Shown here piece after piece: positions 50,401 through 60,732 of a stretch of 64,000 nt of DNA. The stretch comes from Irpex lacteus (taxonomy: Eukaryota > Basidiomycota > Agaricomycetes > Polyporales > Irpicaceae), in contig MQVO02000002.1 of the NCBI GenBank assembly GCA_001986395.2, forward strand, positions 2,232,001 to 2,296,000, written 5' to 3'. The notes beneath the pieces are model-generated. The model worked only from the letters and a program-made list of their open reading frames with translations, did no database searches and had not been told where the DNA came from. Position 1 is the stretch's first letter. Each line of letters begins with the position of its first letter. Position numbers and translations under genes: made by a program.

Positions 50401-52075
50401 TATTCAATCGCGCGGTTCGTCAGCGCCACATACAGTTCGTAGAATGCGTCCTTATCCTTCAAAGCATTCTGCAAGTCTGCTCGCGAGATACGAGAGAAGT
50501 CTGGTGAGACCTCACTGCTGCCTTGCTTCGTGGTAGAAACCGAATTTGAGAAAGGTACTTTTGACGGGAGAAACCCGATAGCTATACCGAGTGCATTCAA
50601 CTTGCAACGAATGTTCAGTAATCACGGACAGTACTCATTGACAGCTGAACTCACTTGCTGCCGGGCGAGCTCTATCAATTCGCCCTTAACGGCATTGAAA
50701 CTGATCAGGGCATGTTTGTCCAGTTGTAATGGCTTTGCCCAGGCATCGCATTGATCAACAACGCTTAATGCAGAGGAATATGACCAAGCCTCGATGAAAA
50801 ACGGTGGTAGAAGCTCGTCCTAAGTTAGTGAATTAGTAGCTTCCCATTCGATCTTCCAGTTTACTCACTTCGACCTCCTGCAATCTACGCCCAAATGTCT
50901 GTATAAACATGATTGCTTTCCTGGCTACATCAACGACCTTTCCCATTGCGCTCAGCAGTATACACTGCCGCGCAAGCAGATACATCCTGAAGTCGAATAT
51001 TGATATTGAATTCGCCAGGATAAGATCCCTGAATGGCTTTCGTTCGATGGAGAGAAGGGATGCAGAGTCATCTCGAGGGGAAGGGTTGGCGAGGGATCCA
51101 AACCAAGTGAGGTTCTTGTCCTTGAGGACTTGAAAGAAGAGTACTTCTAGCTCCTCGTAAGTTGACAAGGCTTCTTCGTGCAGAGTCATACCCTCGAAGG
51201 ATGACGCTAGGCTTTCCTGGATGCGTTATTTCTATCAATGGAATCTTCGCTTGAGGTGTAGTATCCTGAAAGCGAGCTCACCTTCAGGATAAAATAGGTG
51301 CAAAAGTTCCACCCAGGCATCTGCCGCTGACCCTCCGACCGCCTAACCTCATCCTCGCGTTGGATAACAGCGGCATCAAACGCAGTTAATACCCCATCCT
51401 TTATTTTCCCAATAAACTCAGCCCACGCAGCAGGGTTGTCGTTGTCGGAAGCCCAAACGAGCTGGACGCATCTGACGATATGAAGGTCAGTAGGAGTAAA
51501 TTGGTACGAGCATGTACGGCACAACATATTATACTGACCTGTCCTTCTTGTCAACATTGAAGTCTGCCCTGATCTTGTCCAATACGCTTGCCTTAACCTG
51601 AAATAGCCTTGCCCCGGTCGTCTTGGTTTCGGGGCGTACAATGTGTACAATAAGCCACTCCTGGTTCTTCCGTTGCGCGACAGATGTATGCCAGTCTTTG
51701 ATTTGTTTCTTTACTGTAGTCTTGTACGTTTCATTGTCCTACATCTCCGCATGTTAGCATACTCTTGCGCTACAAGCGTTGATAGGTTGACGCGACGCGA
51801 CTCACCTCACATACAACGACATACACATTCACTAAAGGCTTCTCCAACAGCGTCTGAGGTACTTGGTATGTATGCTCGTCTCTCTTCGTGTCGGCAGGCT
51901 TGAAGTCGACCTGCAACTCCTGGATCGTTCGTATAGTAGGTCGAGTGGACGGCTTCCAGTGCAGATTCCGTAGAGGCAGTTGTGATAGCAGAGATGCATA
52001 GACTTGTTTCCAGTGGTCAGTTGACAAGAAGGTAGAAGGCGCAGAGTAAGTGATAGTGACTCGGTGGGTGGACAT
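47449..52075 (-). CDS. TRS130: TRAPPII complex subunit TRAPPC10/Trs130
   Basis: Large subunit of the TRAPPII tether and GEF for Rab11/Ypt31 at the late Golgi. From ATG 52075: MSTHRVTITYSAPSTFLSTD, then LPLRNLHWKPSTRPTIRTIQ, a TRAPPC10 hallmark. Then DWHTSVAQRKNQEWLIVHIV, KIRADFNVDKKDR, ASDNDNPAAWAEFIGKIKDG, FCTYFILKESLASSFEGM, YEELEVLFFQVLKD, FRDLILANSISIFDFRMYLL, RKAIMFIQTFGRRLQEVE, EAWSYSSALSVVDQCDAW, and DAFYELYVALTNRAIEYYVA. The second half (50.2-47.4 kb) is beta-rich as in Trs130, ending LPRGGRTTFIVDMGESESVD. There are a dozen or more short introns. Its 3' end overlaps the duplicated flank described at 44.99 kb. It faces the F-box pair tail to tail. Confidence 0.88.
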
Positions 52076-52305
52076 GGACCCAATCTATGAGATTATTAGG
52101 AGTGAGGGTATGGATCAGTGAGCCGGAGTGAATGGATTCAACGATGTTTATGGTCAGTGCGAACGTCCAGCTTGATGCATACCGCTGGGGTGAAGGCCTG
52201 GCTACAGTCGTGGTCGCTTCAAAAAAGTACACAGTTGAACAGTCGGCTTGGATTACAGTGATGCTGGGGCAATAAGGTTAAGTCGGTCGAGTAAGAGGAG
52301 TGAAG

Positions 52306-52312
52306 CAAAAAA
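52306..52312 (-). terminator. Pol III terminator of tRNA-Ser
   Basis: Six consecutive T on the minus strand directly after the tRNA 3' end (A-run at 52307-52312 on the + strand), the usual RNA polymerase III stop. Confidence 0.8.
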
Positions 52313-52313
52313 G

Positions 52314-52407
52314 CGTCACCTGAGCGATTCGAACACTCGCGTGCAAAGCACAACCGCTGACAGCTACGAATAGCAGGCGATCCCGTTAACCACTCCGGCA
52401 AAGTGAC
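52314..52407 (-). tRNA. tRNA-Ser (anticodon GCU) with a 12-nt intron
   Basis: Folds by eye into a type II tRNA. Acceptor stem GTCACTT/AGGTGAC pairs fully with one G-U; discriminator is G. D-arm CCG...CGG with AGTGGTTAA. Anticodon stem ATCGC/GCGGT (one G-U). Anticodon loop C-T-G-C-T-A interrupted after position 37 by TTCGTAGCTGTC (12 nt), then A38. Long variable arm GTGC-TTT-GCAC; T-arm GAGTG/CGCTC with loop TTCGAAT. The anticodon GCT reads serine codons AGC/AGU. It lies between the divergent TRS130 and oxygenase genes. CCA is not encoded, as expected in eukaryotes. Confidence 0.9.
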
Positions 52408-52573
52408 CTAACCCTTGGGTTGATGTATATAATATATATCTATATATACGTAAGTCAAATCTATGGCCTTACCCTACTCCAAGCTACAATTAACTCTTGT
52501 TGGCCTCGAACATTCACCACTCGTTTATGCGACCCGCCGTGTACATTTCAGACTCCCTTGATATTCTGTAATT

Positions 52574-53514
52574 ATGGCCAAGAAAACCACGGCAAAGACA
52601 AACAACACTTCGAGCACATCACAGTCACAGACGACCGTGCAGTTTCCGTCCGTGCTGCCCAAGGACTATCTTGAGTGCCGTGTCTTGTTAGAGGATCAAA
52701 TCCTACTTATCGACGTCAGTTGAATATCAAGCATATGTACGAACAAGCTGAAATCGCTCTATTGTACGTCACAGAATTTCTTTTCTACTGAAGAATGCAA
52801 GACCTTTGTACGATTCATCGATGGTCTGCCACTCGAGCTCACGCCACCAAAGAAGAGGGGTGAAGCCGAGAGAGTTAATCGTATGATTTTTTTTGTCTTT
52901 ATGACATTTATGCTCATGCTCATTGCTCATCCATGCGTCTACCAGACAGAATATCGATAACCTCTCCAGAGTTTGCACAGAACCTCTACAAAGTGATATC
53001 CCCTCACCTCCCTCTATTTCCCTATCCATCGACGGCGAGAAGACCAGCCAATGCGCCCCCCGAGAGGGCACCTCATTCTTTGAACACCAATATCAGGCTA
53101 TATAAGTACATCGCCGGTCAGTATTTCGGCCCACATTACGACGACTCTGTCAAGGATGCGGTTACGGGTGCTAAGTCCGAATGGACGCTGCTGATATACT
53201 TGACCGGCATCCAAGATGGCGTTCAAGGTGGCGAGGTATGTACTCGTTGAGATCTAAGTAGACTTCGGGCTGAACACCTATCAGACTGTCTTCTACAAAG
53301 ACAAGACGAAAGAGGTGGTTTCTGCGCCTTTGACGCGGGGTACGGCTCTTCTGCATAGGTAAATAAGAGTCTCCTCAATGGTCTCGTCGAGATGAAGTAT
53401 ATTGCTTAATCCATTTGCTGTAGACATGGAAGTGAGTGCCTGCTGCATGAGGGATCACCCGTGCTTAGCGGGACGAAATACGTACTCAGGTCAGATTTGA
53501 TGTTCGTGAGCTGA
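52574..53514 (+). CDS. Prolyl-4-hydroxylase-like 2-oxoglutarate/Fe(II) oxygenase
   Basis: Soluble oxygenase of the P4H superfamily. Exons from ATG 52574: a Lys/Thr/Ser-rich start (MAKKTTAKTNNTSSTSQSQT), LLEDQILLID, NFFSTEECKTFVRFIDGLPL, PKKRGEAERVN, LNTNIRLYKYIAGQYFGPHY, then DDSVKDAVTGAKSEWTLLIY. GPHYDD supplies the His-x-Asp iron ligands. After a short intron come TVFYKDKTKEVVSAPLTRGT and, after another, HGSECLLHEGSPVLSG (third ligand His) and KYVLRSDLMF with the Arg/Ser position that binds 2-oxoglutarate. No signal peptide or membrane segment. The stop is TGA 53512-53514. A GTGAGC donor just before it could instead splice to 53562 and change only the last few residues. Substrate unknown. 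Confidence 0.85.
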
Positions 53515-53675
53515 CGCCTTGCCTTGTGAGTTCGTAATACCTAAGAATGAATGACAGTCGTTTGCGCAAGTATCTTGACAGCGGAAACATGATAGTATAG
53601 TGTCTGGCGAGAACCAGAAATACAGCACGAACAACATCAGTCATAACCACATCCTGGGGCCTAATGCACAGACCA

Positions 53676-55261
53676 TTACCGACGACCCTTCTTCTTTTTC
53701 GACGGCATACCTGCCTCCACTACATCGTCGTCCCTGTCCTGATTATCTCTAGCGTTGCCCTCTTCTCCGCGTCTCCGCTTCCTGCCATGTCCATTTGCCG
53801 CCTGGTCCTTCAGCTCATTGACGGCTAATCGGCTAGCCTCGTCTACACGCTCTCTCAACAATGCAACCTCCTCCTTATCAGTCGGCCAAAGCTCCATCTT
53901 CTTCCCGATCACGCTCTCGATTCGTTGGACCAACTCGACGTCGTACTGAGTAACTAATGTTATCGACTTCCCTGAGCGACCTGCACGAGCCGTTCGACCG
54001 ACTCGATGTATGTAGTCTTTCGAGTGTGTTGGGATGTCGAAGTTGATGACGACATCGACGGAGGGGATATCCAGACCACTAGATATAGTGGATGCGGTGA
54101 GCGGGAATATGACACACGGTTACGGAAAACTACTGACCGACTGGCTACGTCCGTTGCGACAAGCACTTTACGGCCTCCGCTCTTAAACTTTGCTAGTGCG
54201 CCTAGACGATGGCTTTGGCTTAACTGTCCGTGTAGTGGCACTGCGGGGAAACCAAGATTGCGCAGTATTATTGACAGCCTGCAGAACTCTGTTTAGTCCT
54301 GAACTTCATTACACATTGAAGAGGTGACATACCGCTGTGCGTCGTGTACAGTCCGAGTGAAGACTATAATTGAGTTCTGCGCGAGTGAGTTCGCCAAGTG
54401 GACGAGATGCACGTCTTTTTGGCTAAGTGGGATGAATAGGTAGTATTGGAGCAGTGTATCTACAGTGGAGTATCTAAGGGTGATTGTGAGTACAAGGAAG
54501 ATTGATGTACTAGTTATCAGCGGTGCGCACTTTGTCGAGACCTCTACTCTTACTGGATTTGTCAAACTCGCGCGTTGGAGCTTGGCAACTTTTGTTGTCA
54601 TTGTCGCCGAGAACAGGTAGGTCGTTCGCTCCTTCGGCAACATTTTGAGAATCTTGTCCAAAACAGCTCCGAAGTCGAGGTCGAGCAGTCGATCCGCTTC
54701 GTCTAACACCTATCGGAGCGTGGACATATAAGTGACAGTGGCTTGCTGCAGAGACATAAAGTAGATACTCACCAGAAACTGCAAATTCCTGAGACTAAAC
54801 CCTTTTGTGTTTTCCAGGTGCCAGTTCAGTCGTCCAGGGGTGGCGATTACGATATGCGGCTTCTTTGCCAGAGCGATACTCTGCTGCACCTCAGGAGTTC
54901 CGCCCGTTATGACACAGCATCTGACACCCATCGCACTACCCAACGCCTCGAACTGCTCCCCTATCTGAAAAGCCAGCTCCCTCGTCGGCGCCATTACACA
55001 AGCAAAGAGTCCTTTAGGGTCTTCCCATAGTTTCTGTAGGATAGGAAGGGCGAATGCGGCTGTTTTTCCAGAACCTGTTGAGGCTACTCCGATTATATCT
55101 CGGCCTTGAAGAGCGTGCGGTAAAGCCTCTGCCTGGATCTCTGTTGGTTGTTTGAAGTTCATCTGCTCGAGAGCTTCTACGAGTGGGTCAATAAGTCCAA
55201 AAGATTTGAAGCTCGGTCGACTGGGACCTGCTACAGGCTCCGGAGAGGCGGAGGATGCCAT
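53676..55261 (-). CDS. RRP3: DEAD-box ATP-dependent RNA helicase RRP3 (DDX47)
   Basis: Nucleolar helicase of pre-18S rRNA processing. From ATG 55261: short linker, Q motif ([20 protein letters not shown]...PTEIQ), Walker [148 protein letters not shown]. The C-terminus is basic ([20 protein letters not shown]). All DEAD-box motifs are intact. LENTKGF after TPGR is diagnostic of the Rrp3/DDX47 group. The residue between LN and HLEN is Trp; I recall Asp there in most relatives. About 450 aa, usual length. Confidence 0.94.
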
Positions 55262-55660
55262 GTCAACTGCCTAGTCTCTACAGTCTATACTGGCAGGTTT
55301 TCGTGAGAGTCAAGTCCAAGACCGAAGACAAGCAGAAAGGTCGTGATAGTGCTATGAGCAAAGGGCAAAGAGAACCGAGACGCTGGTCAAAATCTCAGCG
55401 AGGACCCCGAAACCGCAGATCATTCAGTAGTGCCACGGTACCGGTGTGAAGAACTCTGAGACGAACGAAGACTTCACAATACAAATACACCACGCATTAG
55501 TTAGAAGAAACATTCATCTGGTTAACGGGTCGCTAGCAGTACAGGTAGGCTATACAATATCTAAGGAGCGACTCAAGGTAAAGCTGAGACATAAAATGAA
55601 ATGTAAAAGATAGAATTCCGCAAGGTGTCCGCGATAAAATAGGGATCAGCTACAACCACG

Positions 55661-57115
55661 TTACTTCTTGGGTTTTGCTTCCTCAAGAACAACCGTGTCA
55701 ACCGAACTCCTGTTACTTGTGTCCTTCTTCCGACTTTTCCACTCCTGAGCGTTGCCCAGGAGGAAACCAGGGTGGAGGAAATTGAGCGTGAAACAGGCAA
55801 GAGTAATCATGGCACCATCCAAAACGTCTAGAAACATATGTCAGTACCCGTTTAATCAGGAAAGGAGACACCGAGTACTCACTGAACAGCACCTGGGTGG
55901 AAATGATACGTCCGCTCCAACCATCGGACAGCTCAATGGTACGGTATACCGACCTGAGATACTGTTGGTCAGTCAAATCATAGACATAATGAAGCAAGTC
56001 TACACACCGAATAAAGATGAACAAACTACTCAGCCCCAATCCAAATAGCATAAGCTTTGTCTTGCGGTCAACGAACCGTAATCGTTGCGTATCCGCATCC
56101 GTAACAGATTTGCGGACAGGTCGGTCGTGCCAGAATCGAAAAACGAATTCAGCTGCAAGGGCTACATAGACAGTGATAGCAGCTACGACGATGTAATCAG
56201 CTCGGAATTCTGGCCTCACGACTGTCCTATGAACTCTTACCCATTTGGAACACGATACCGCCAAGCATAATGTGGCCACCCTATTTATCGTGTCGGTACC
56301 TGTTCTGACACACCCAGAGCTCTAGGGGCTTACCGAGTCAGGATCCTTATTCTCGTTGACAGCCGTAGATGCGCTTGCTCCTCCTACCGCTTGGATGACG
56401 AGGGCAATAATATCCTATGAAGACGAGTGAGCGGCAGATCCTTCCGCGTCATGATATGTAAACATACGCAAGAACAAAACACGATGGTGTCTGCATATGA
56501 AAGTCAGCTCCGTCCGATGAAACACCAGATAGCGGCCAATGCTTACACCACATCGGACTCAGTCTGCTATATTGAGGCCCCATACGCCTGATGAGTTCAC
56601 CAAGAATAACGAAATTCGCGGCGACAAGGGGAGTCGGTGCGATAATTGTTGTTGAAATTCTACCGTGTATTAAATTAGTCAGTGGCACGTTCACTTAGTG
56701 ATCCACATTGAACGTACTGCATCAAGAACGGGTTCAATAGATTGACGTTTCTGCTCGACCATAGTCGGGCACTCCAGCCTAGAATTTCACCAATAATTGC
56801 TAGTACAACCGTTGGCAGCAGAAACCACAGGCGAGTATATATGGCTTGCCCCAAATGTATGACTAATGCGGAAGGGCGTCAGCGACCTAGTCAATTTTAG
56901 TTCATGCGAGAAAATACGCACTTCCGCTGATAGCAAAGAGCGCAATGTACAGCGCACATATCCATTCCGTCGGAAGGTAGTTGTACGGCGAGGAAGAGAA
57001 GTGGCCAGGGTCTGGTACTATGACGTTAGGGTCAACTGTGTACACAGAATTGTTAGACTTGAATGCGACGGCCGACGAAATACGCGCACTTACTATCAGT
57101 ACTGTTATTAGACAT
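55661..57115 (-). CDS. RTA1-like seven-helix membrane protein
   Basis: RTA1/RSB1 family, fungal proteins linked to lipid translocation and resistance to toxic lipids or azoles; a transporter activity is not proven. From ATG 57115 (MSNNSTD), a phase-1 intron leads to PVIVPDPGHF-like and YNYLPTEWICALYIALFAIS. Then come LWFLLPTVVLAIIGEILGW, STTIIAPTPLVAANFVILGE, YSRLSPMW, the CSCDIVALVIQAVGG region, GGIVFQMGA-type helix, VVAAITVYVALAAEFVFRF, a family signature RSVYRTIELSDGWSGRIIS and the last helix with DGAMITLACFTLNFLHPGF. The cytosolic tail ends VLEEAKPKK. Seven helices are expected. Landmarks R-S-x-Y-R-x-I-E and F-N-x-x-H-P-G are clear. Confidence 0.9.
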
Positions 57116-58439
57116 GGCAGACTATTAGGAGGGGGAGGGGAGTAAAGGTACCACAGAGACGCAATTGATCGAGGTTTGTTATATACGACATGGCCGCTTC
57201 GGATCCGACACTGGCGTGGCCTCGAGAAATTGCCTGGCATTGGCGGAGTGTTCGATCGACGGCGGCATCCTGGGCGCCGGCCTCAGGGACCTTACAAGCA
57301 ACATTTCGACCAGCATTTCGATCTCCACTTCTCCTGAGTGGCTTGTTCTGAGTGTATGTAAGCGGAAACATCTGTGCTCATTGGCCCGGTATGATCCATG
57401 CGCCCACAACTGCCTGCAATCGCATGGGCCGCGGGATCGATATATCAGTGCGCAGTGGAGTAGACACGGGCTTCGACTAGCATGAATACGTGAGCACCGA
57501 CCGTTCACCGAGGCAGCCTCCCGCAGAGACCGGAGACACTATACATACATACCGACGCCACCCCATATTCCAAGAGATCTTGGAGTGGGGGTTGATATTG
57601 ACTGATAATTGTGCGTTCGTAATGCGCTTGTGCCTGGACGAAGGAGAAGCTGCGCAACCTGAGATGAGACTGCCTTGGAGGTTTTGAATACTTTTGATAG
57701 TATCCCGGAGGCATTCGGGAACGGATGTTTTATGAACAGAGACCAGGAAACAGTACGGCGACCTGTCGGACTTTCAAGTCCGAAAGTAATACAACTTGAA
57801 CACCGTAGTATCTTGGTACGCCCTTCCTCAGACCTTCCTGTCATGCAGTCCATTCAGTGCTTTTATTGTGTTTTGATGGGACAAGGACCTCGTGCTTACT
57901 CCTATCCGTCTGTTCAATAAATGCGCGACTAAATGTTGCGTTGCCTTGCAATTGGTGACATGTAGAGGCCCTTCAAATTCAATTCGCGTCTTCGCCCTGC
58001 TCTTGTGGATGCTAATTGGTAGAAGTGGTACTATGAGTCATGACAGCTATAGCATGACCTCTATACGCAATGCATTATGTGGTGCTCGTCGTTGTCAGGA
58101 GTAAGGAGGAGAAGCAAGACTGTGATGAGAGATCTCAGGGCGCTTTCAACTCAATCAATGATCGAGGGCAGACGATCTAGATTGCCCTCTCCGAGAAGAA
58201 ACTCGGAGACAGCGGCAAGAGAGAAGAAGCTGTCTGCCTTCGAGAGAGCGTCGCACTTCGTATGTATCGTACTAAGTAGTGGCATATTATTCGCCCAAGC
58301 TGAGCAAAGACAACATCGAATTCGCCGGAGAAGTCGAAACGAAAACAAGGTAACAACTAGACGTCGACAGGTTCAGCTAGTCCGCTGGCAACAGTAACAG
58401 GACATTCCATGACCACCGGTGAAGCAGTGAAGCACAGAC
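57116..58439. other. Intergenic, no gene recognised
   Basis: About 1.3 kb upstream of the RTA1-like gene. Overlapping ORFs of 60-110 codons on both strands (57180-57510; 57505-57850; 58077-58397) show no motif and no consistent splice pattern. Confidence 0.45.
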
Positions 58440-58469
58440 GAAAACGATATCGATAAATCTGTTCTCTTT

Positions 58470-58700
58470 CGCATCATCCCCAACGCGGCCCCCAATTCTG
58501 CATTTTCTTCGCAGCCTCATCAAACGATCCCAACAAGTTCATCGACATCTTTTCATCATCACCACCAACGCCGCTATGGGCACCCATGTCTGCATTTTCT
58601 TCGCAGCCTTAGAAACGATCCCTGCCGGTTCATCGACATCTTTGCATCACCCCCGTCAACGCAGCCCCCGTTCTGCATTTTCTTCGCAGCCTGGTATCCC
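58470..58700. repeat. About 90-bp tandem repeat, 2.5-3 diverged units
   Basis: The string TCTGCATTTTCTTCGCAGCC recurs starting near 58507, 58590 and 58672. Around it are shared CATCACCACC-type, AACGATCCC and TTCATCGACATCTTT elements, giving a period of about 83-92 bp. The last unit merges into the larger duplicated segment that starts at about 58660. Confidence 0.75.
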
Positions 58701-59190
58701 ACATGCAACGCCCAAAGCGAGCCGAGTAGTAGTTCGCACCCGGAAGGCTGAGATGGTCGTTCCAGAGTAGACATGTCGGAGAAGAGAGCCAGAGAGGCTT
58801 TCGCAGAAGAGGGTAGCCGAGCGAAGGTGGCTAGTATGAGGGTCGCATGTAGTCGCCAGATGTGAAGGGTGCATAGCCAGCATGAGAGTGCCTACTGATG
58901 GACCGTCAGCCACTGGCACCAGTGTGAAACGCAAACGAACAGGATTACTCACCGAAATACCCAACCAGCTGCATGCAGCGGCTGACACGATAGACTCGTT
59001 CGTGCGCGGTCCTCAGGCTTGACGACCCTCGGAGATGCTGGAAGGTTGTAGACCAGCCTGAGGTTACGGCGTAGAGGGTGACAATGAGCAACAGGGAGAC
59101 GACGACGGCGAAGGACAGAAAGACATGTCGTAGACAAGGTAGACCGTAGATGACAGTCGTTGAGTTGCGAGCCCTAGAGCCCTAGGAGGC
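58656..59190 (-). pseudogene. Possible small gene or pseudogene in left duplicate copy
   Basis: Downstream of a TATAAA on the minus strand, one frame encodes a membrane-like helix (RHVFLSFAVVVSLLLIVTLY) and then SLRTAHERVYRVSRCMQLVG before a GTGAGT donor. A second exon would read TTISAFR...ACGIPGCEENAE. The ATG of the shared ACATGTCTTTC lies in a different frame from the helix, so no clean start exists. Both copies keep RAADERVYRVSRCMQLV-like sequence. Not recognised; may be decayed or non-coding. Confidence 0.35.
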
Positions 59191-59380
59191 GGTCGAGAGT
59201 CGAGAAGGTGGTGGAAGAGAGGAAAGAGCGATGAAGGGCTGACTTGGGGAGGGCGGTGGGGCTTTATAGTATCCAACCACCACCACGGCTGACATAAGAC
59301 AGACGAGCCAAACAACGCGTTCGTCAGTCACGTTCGATCGCGACGACGTGTTGTTTGGCTTCGGTCGAGAACGGGATGCT
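58660..59380. repeat. Tandem duplication, left copy
   Basis: Direct repeat with the segment at about 59820-60610, offset about 1.16-1.24 kb. Both share, left to right, TTCTGCATTTTCTTCGCAGCC, GGTTGAGATGGTCGTTC-like, GGAGAGAGCCAGAGAGG-like, CAGCTGCATGCAGCGGCTGA, GATAGACTCGTTCGT, AAAGACATGTCGTAGA, CTTTATAG, AACCACCACGGCTGACATAA and a palindrome built on GAGCCAAACAAC...GTTGTTTGGC. On the minus strand this looks like a promoter (TATAAA at 59268-59263) followed by transcribed sequence. Confidence 0.8.
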
Positions 59381-59819
59381 GGACATGTTGAAGTGCGAAG
59401 TCAGCCACAACCAGCCTCTTCTCACGCACGGCACGCACGACTCTGTGCACCCTCGAAGTAGTCACCTTTGATGCGTGACGATTGGGATGTGGATGTATGT
59501 GTATCCAGCACAGAATGCCTCATGACAAGAGCTCCGCAGAGTCAATCGTGGCCGTTGGATGCCTAAAGTAACGACGACGACCTGTATTGTCCCTTGAAGA
59601 CATGTTCAAGTACGTAGGCCTAGGGCATGGATAGAGAGAGTACTCTGAAAGCGTTGAAAGAGACGAGTGACGTCAGATCAATTTTGTCAAACGAACACAA
59701 GATAAGAGCCAGACAGATCTAATCAGTCCCCCAGCCACCCGCTCTACAGAACGATCCCTCGACAGTATGTAATAGCTAGAGTCCTCGACATCAATAAACT
59801 AATTCTTTTCATCACCCCC

Positions 59820-60610
59820 ATCAACGCAGCCCCCAGTTCTGCATTTTCTTCGCAGCCTGATATCCTACATATAATGCCCCAGGCGAAGCCCCTGAAGGTT
59901 GAGATGGTCGTTCTAGACGCGTCGAAGGAGAGAGCCAGAGAGGATGTCGTCGAAGAGGGTAGTAGTCGAGCGAAGCATCAGGTAGGTTGCACATAGTCGC
60001 GTAAAGGGAGGCAGCCGACGATAGAAATCCCAACGAGACAAGACATGGTATCTAGCAGACTGTCAGCCACCGACATGAATCGCAAACGAAATGAGTTGCT
60101 CACCGAAAGATCAACCAGCTGCATGCAGCGGCTGACACGATAGACTCGTTCGTCCGCGGCCCTCAGGCTCGACGACCCTCGGGGGAAGGGAGCGGCAAGG
60201 GGAATGTGTGAGGGATGTTCGGATAGAAGAGACGTATGGCGTTGACCCAGTACGAGCATAGGTGTTTGGGTCGAGGGGTACAGAGGGCTTTCAATGGCCG
60301 GTAAGTGCCATGAAGTCACGTCGCGGAGGACGATGAGCAGTAGGGAAACATCGACGACAAAGAGAGAAAGACATGTCGTAGAATAGATAGACTGTAGGTG
60401 ACAGACGTTGACTCCGAGTCCTAGAGGAGGCAGTCCGAGAGAGGAGGGAAGATGATGGAAGAGAAGAGAGAGCGGTGAATCCTGACTTACGACGACGGGG
60501 GGACTTTATAGGAATCCAACCACCACGGCTGACATAAGACTGGCAGACGAGCCAAACAACCTCGATCGCGTTGTTCGATCGCGACGACGCGTTGTTTGGC
60601 GTCGGTTGAG
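59820..60610. repeat. Tandem duplication, right copy
   Basis: Counterpart of the segment at 58660-59380 with the same ordered landmarks, including minus-strand TATAAA at 60510-60505 and the flanking GCCAAACAAC/GTTGTTTGGC palindrome at about 60552-60600. On the minus strand, SSLRAADERVYRVSRCMQLV is shared with the left copy. The helix-coding part differs in frame because of small indels. Between the copies (59381-59819) there is single-copy DNA without an ORF of note. Confidence 0.8.
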
Positions 60611-60732
60611 AGTGAAATGGGGGTGCGGCTGGCAGTGGTGTACTCTACTCAGCCAGTTACAATACGTCCTCAAGGGTATCCAAGATGGCCGCATTACATT
60701 ACAGTAAACAATCCCACATAAGCACTAGCTAC

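Noticed and set aside
58470..60610. DNA transposon or retroelement as source of the tandem repeats
   Set aside because: No transposase, reverse transcriptase, long terminal repeats or target-site duplications were seen; direct orientation and shared promoter fit a tandem duplication.
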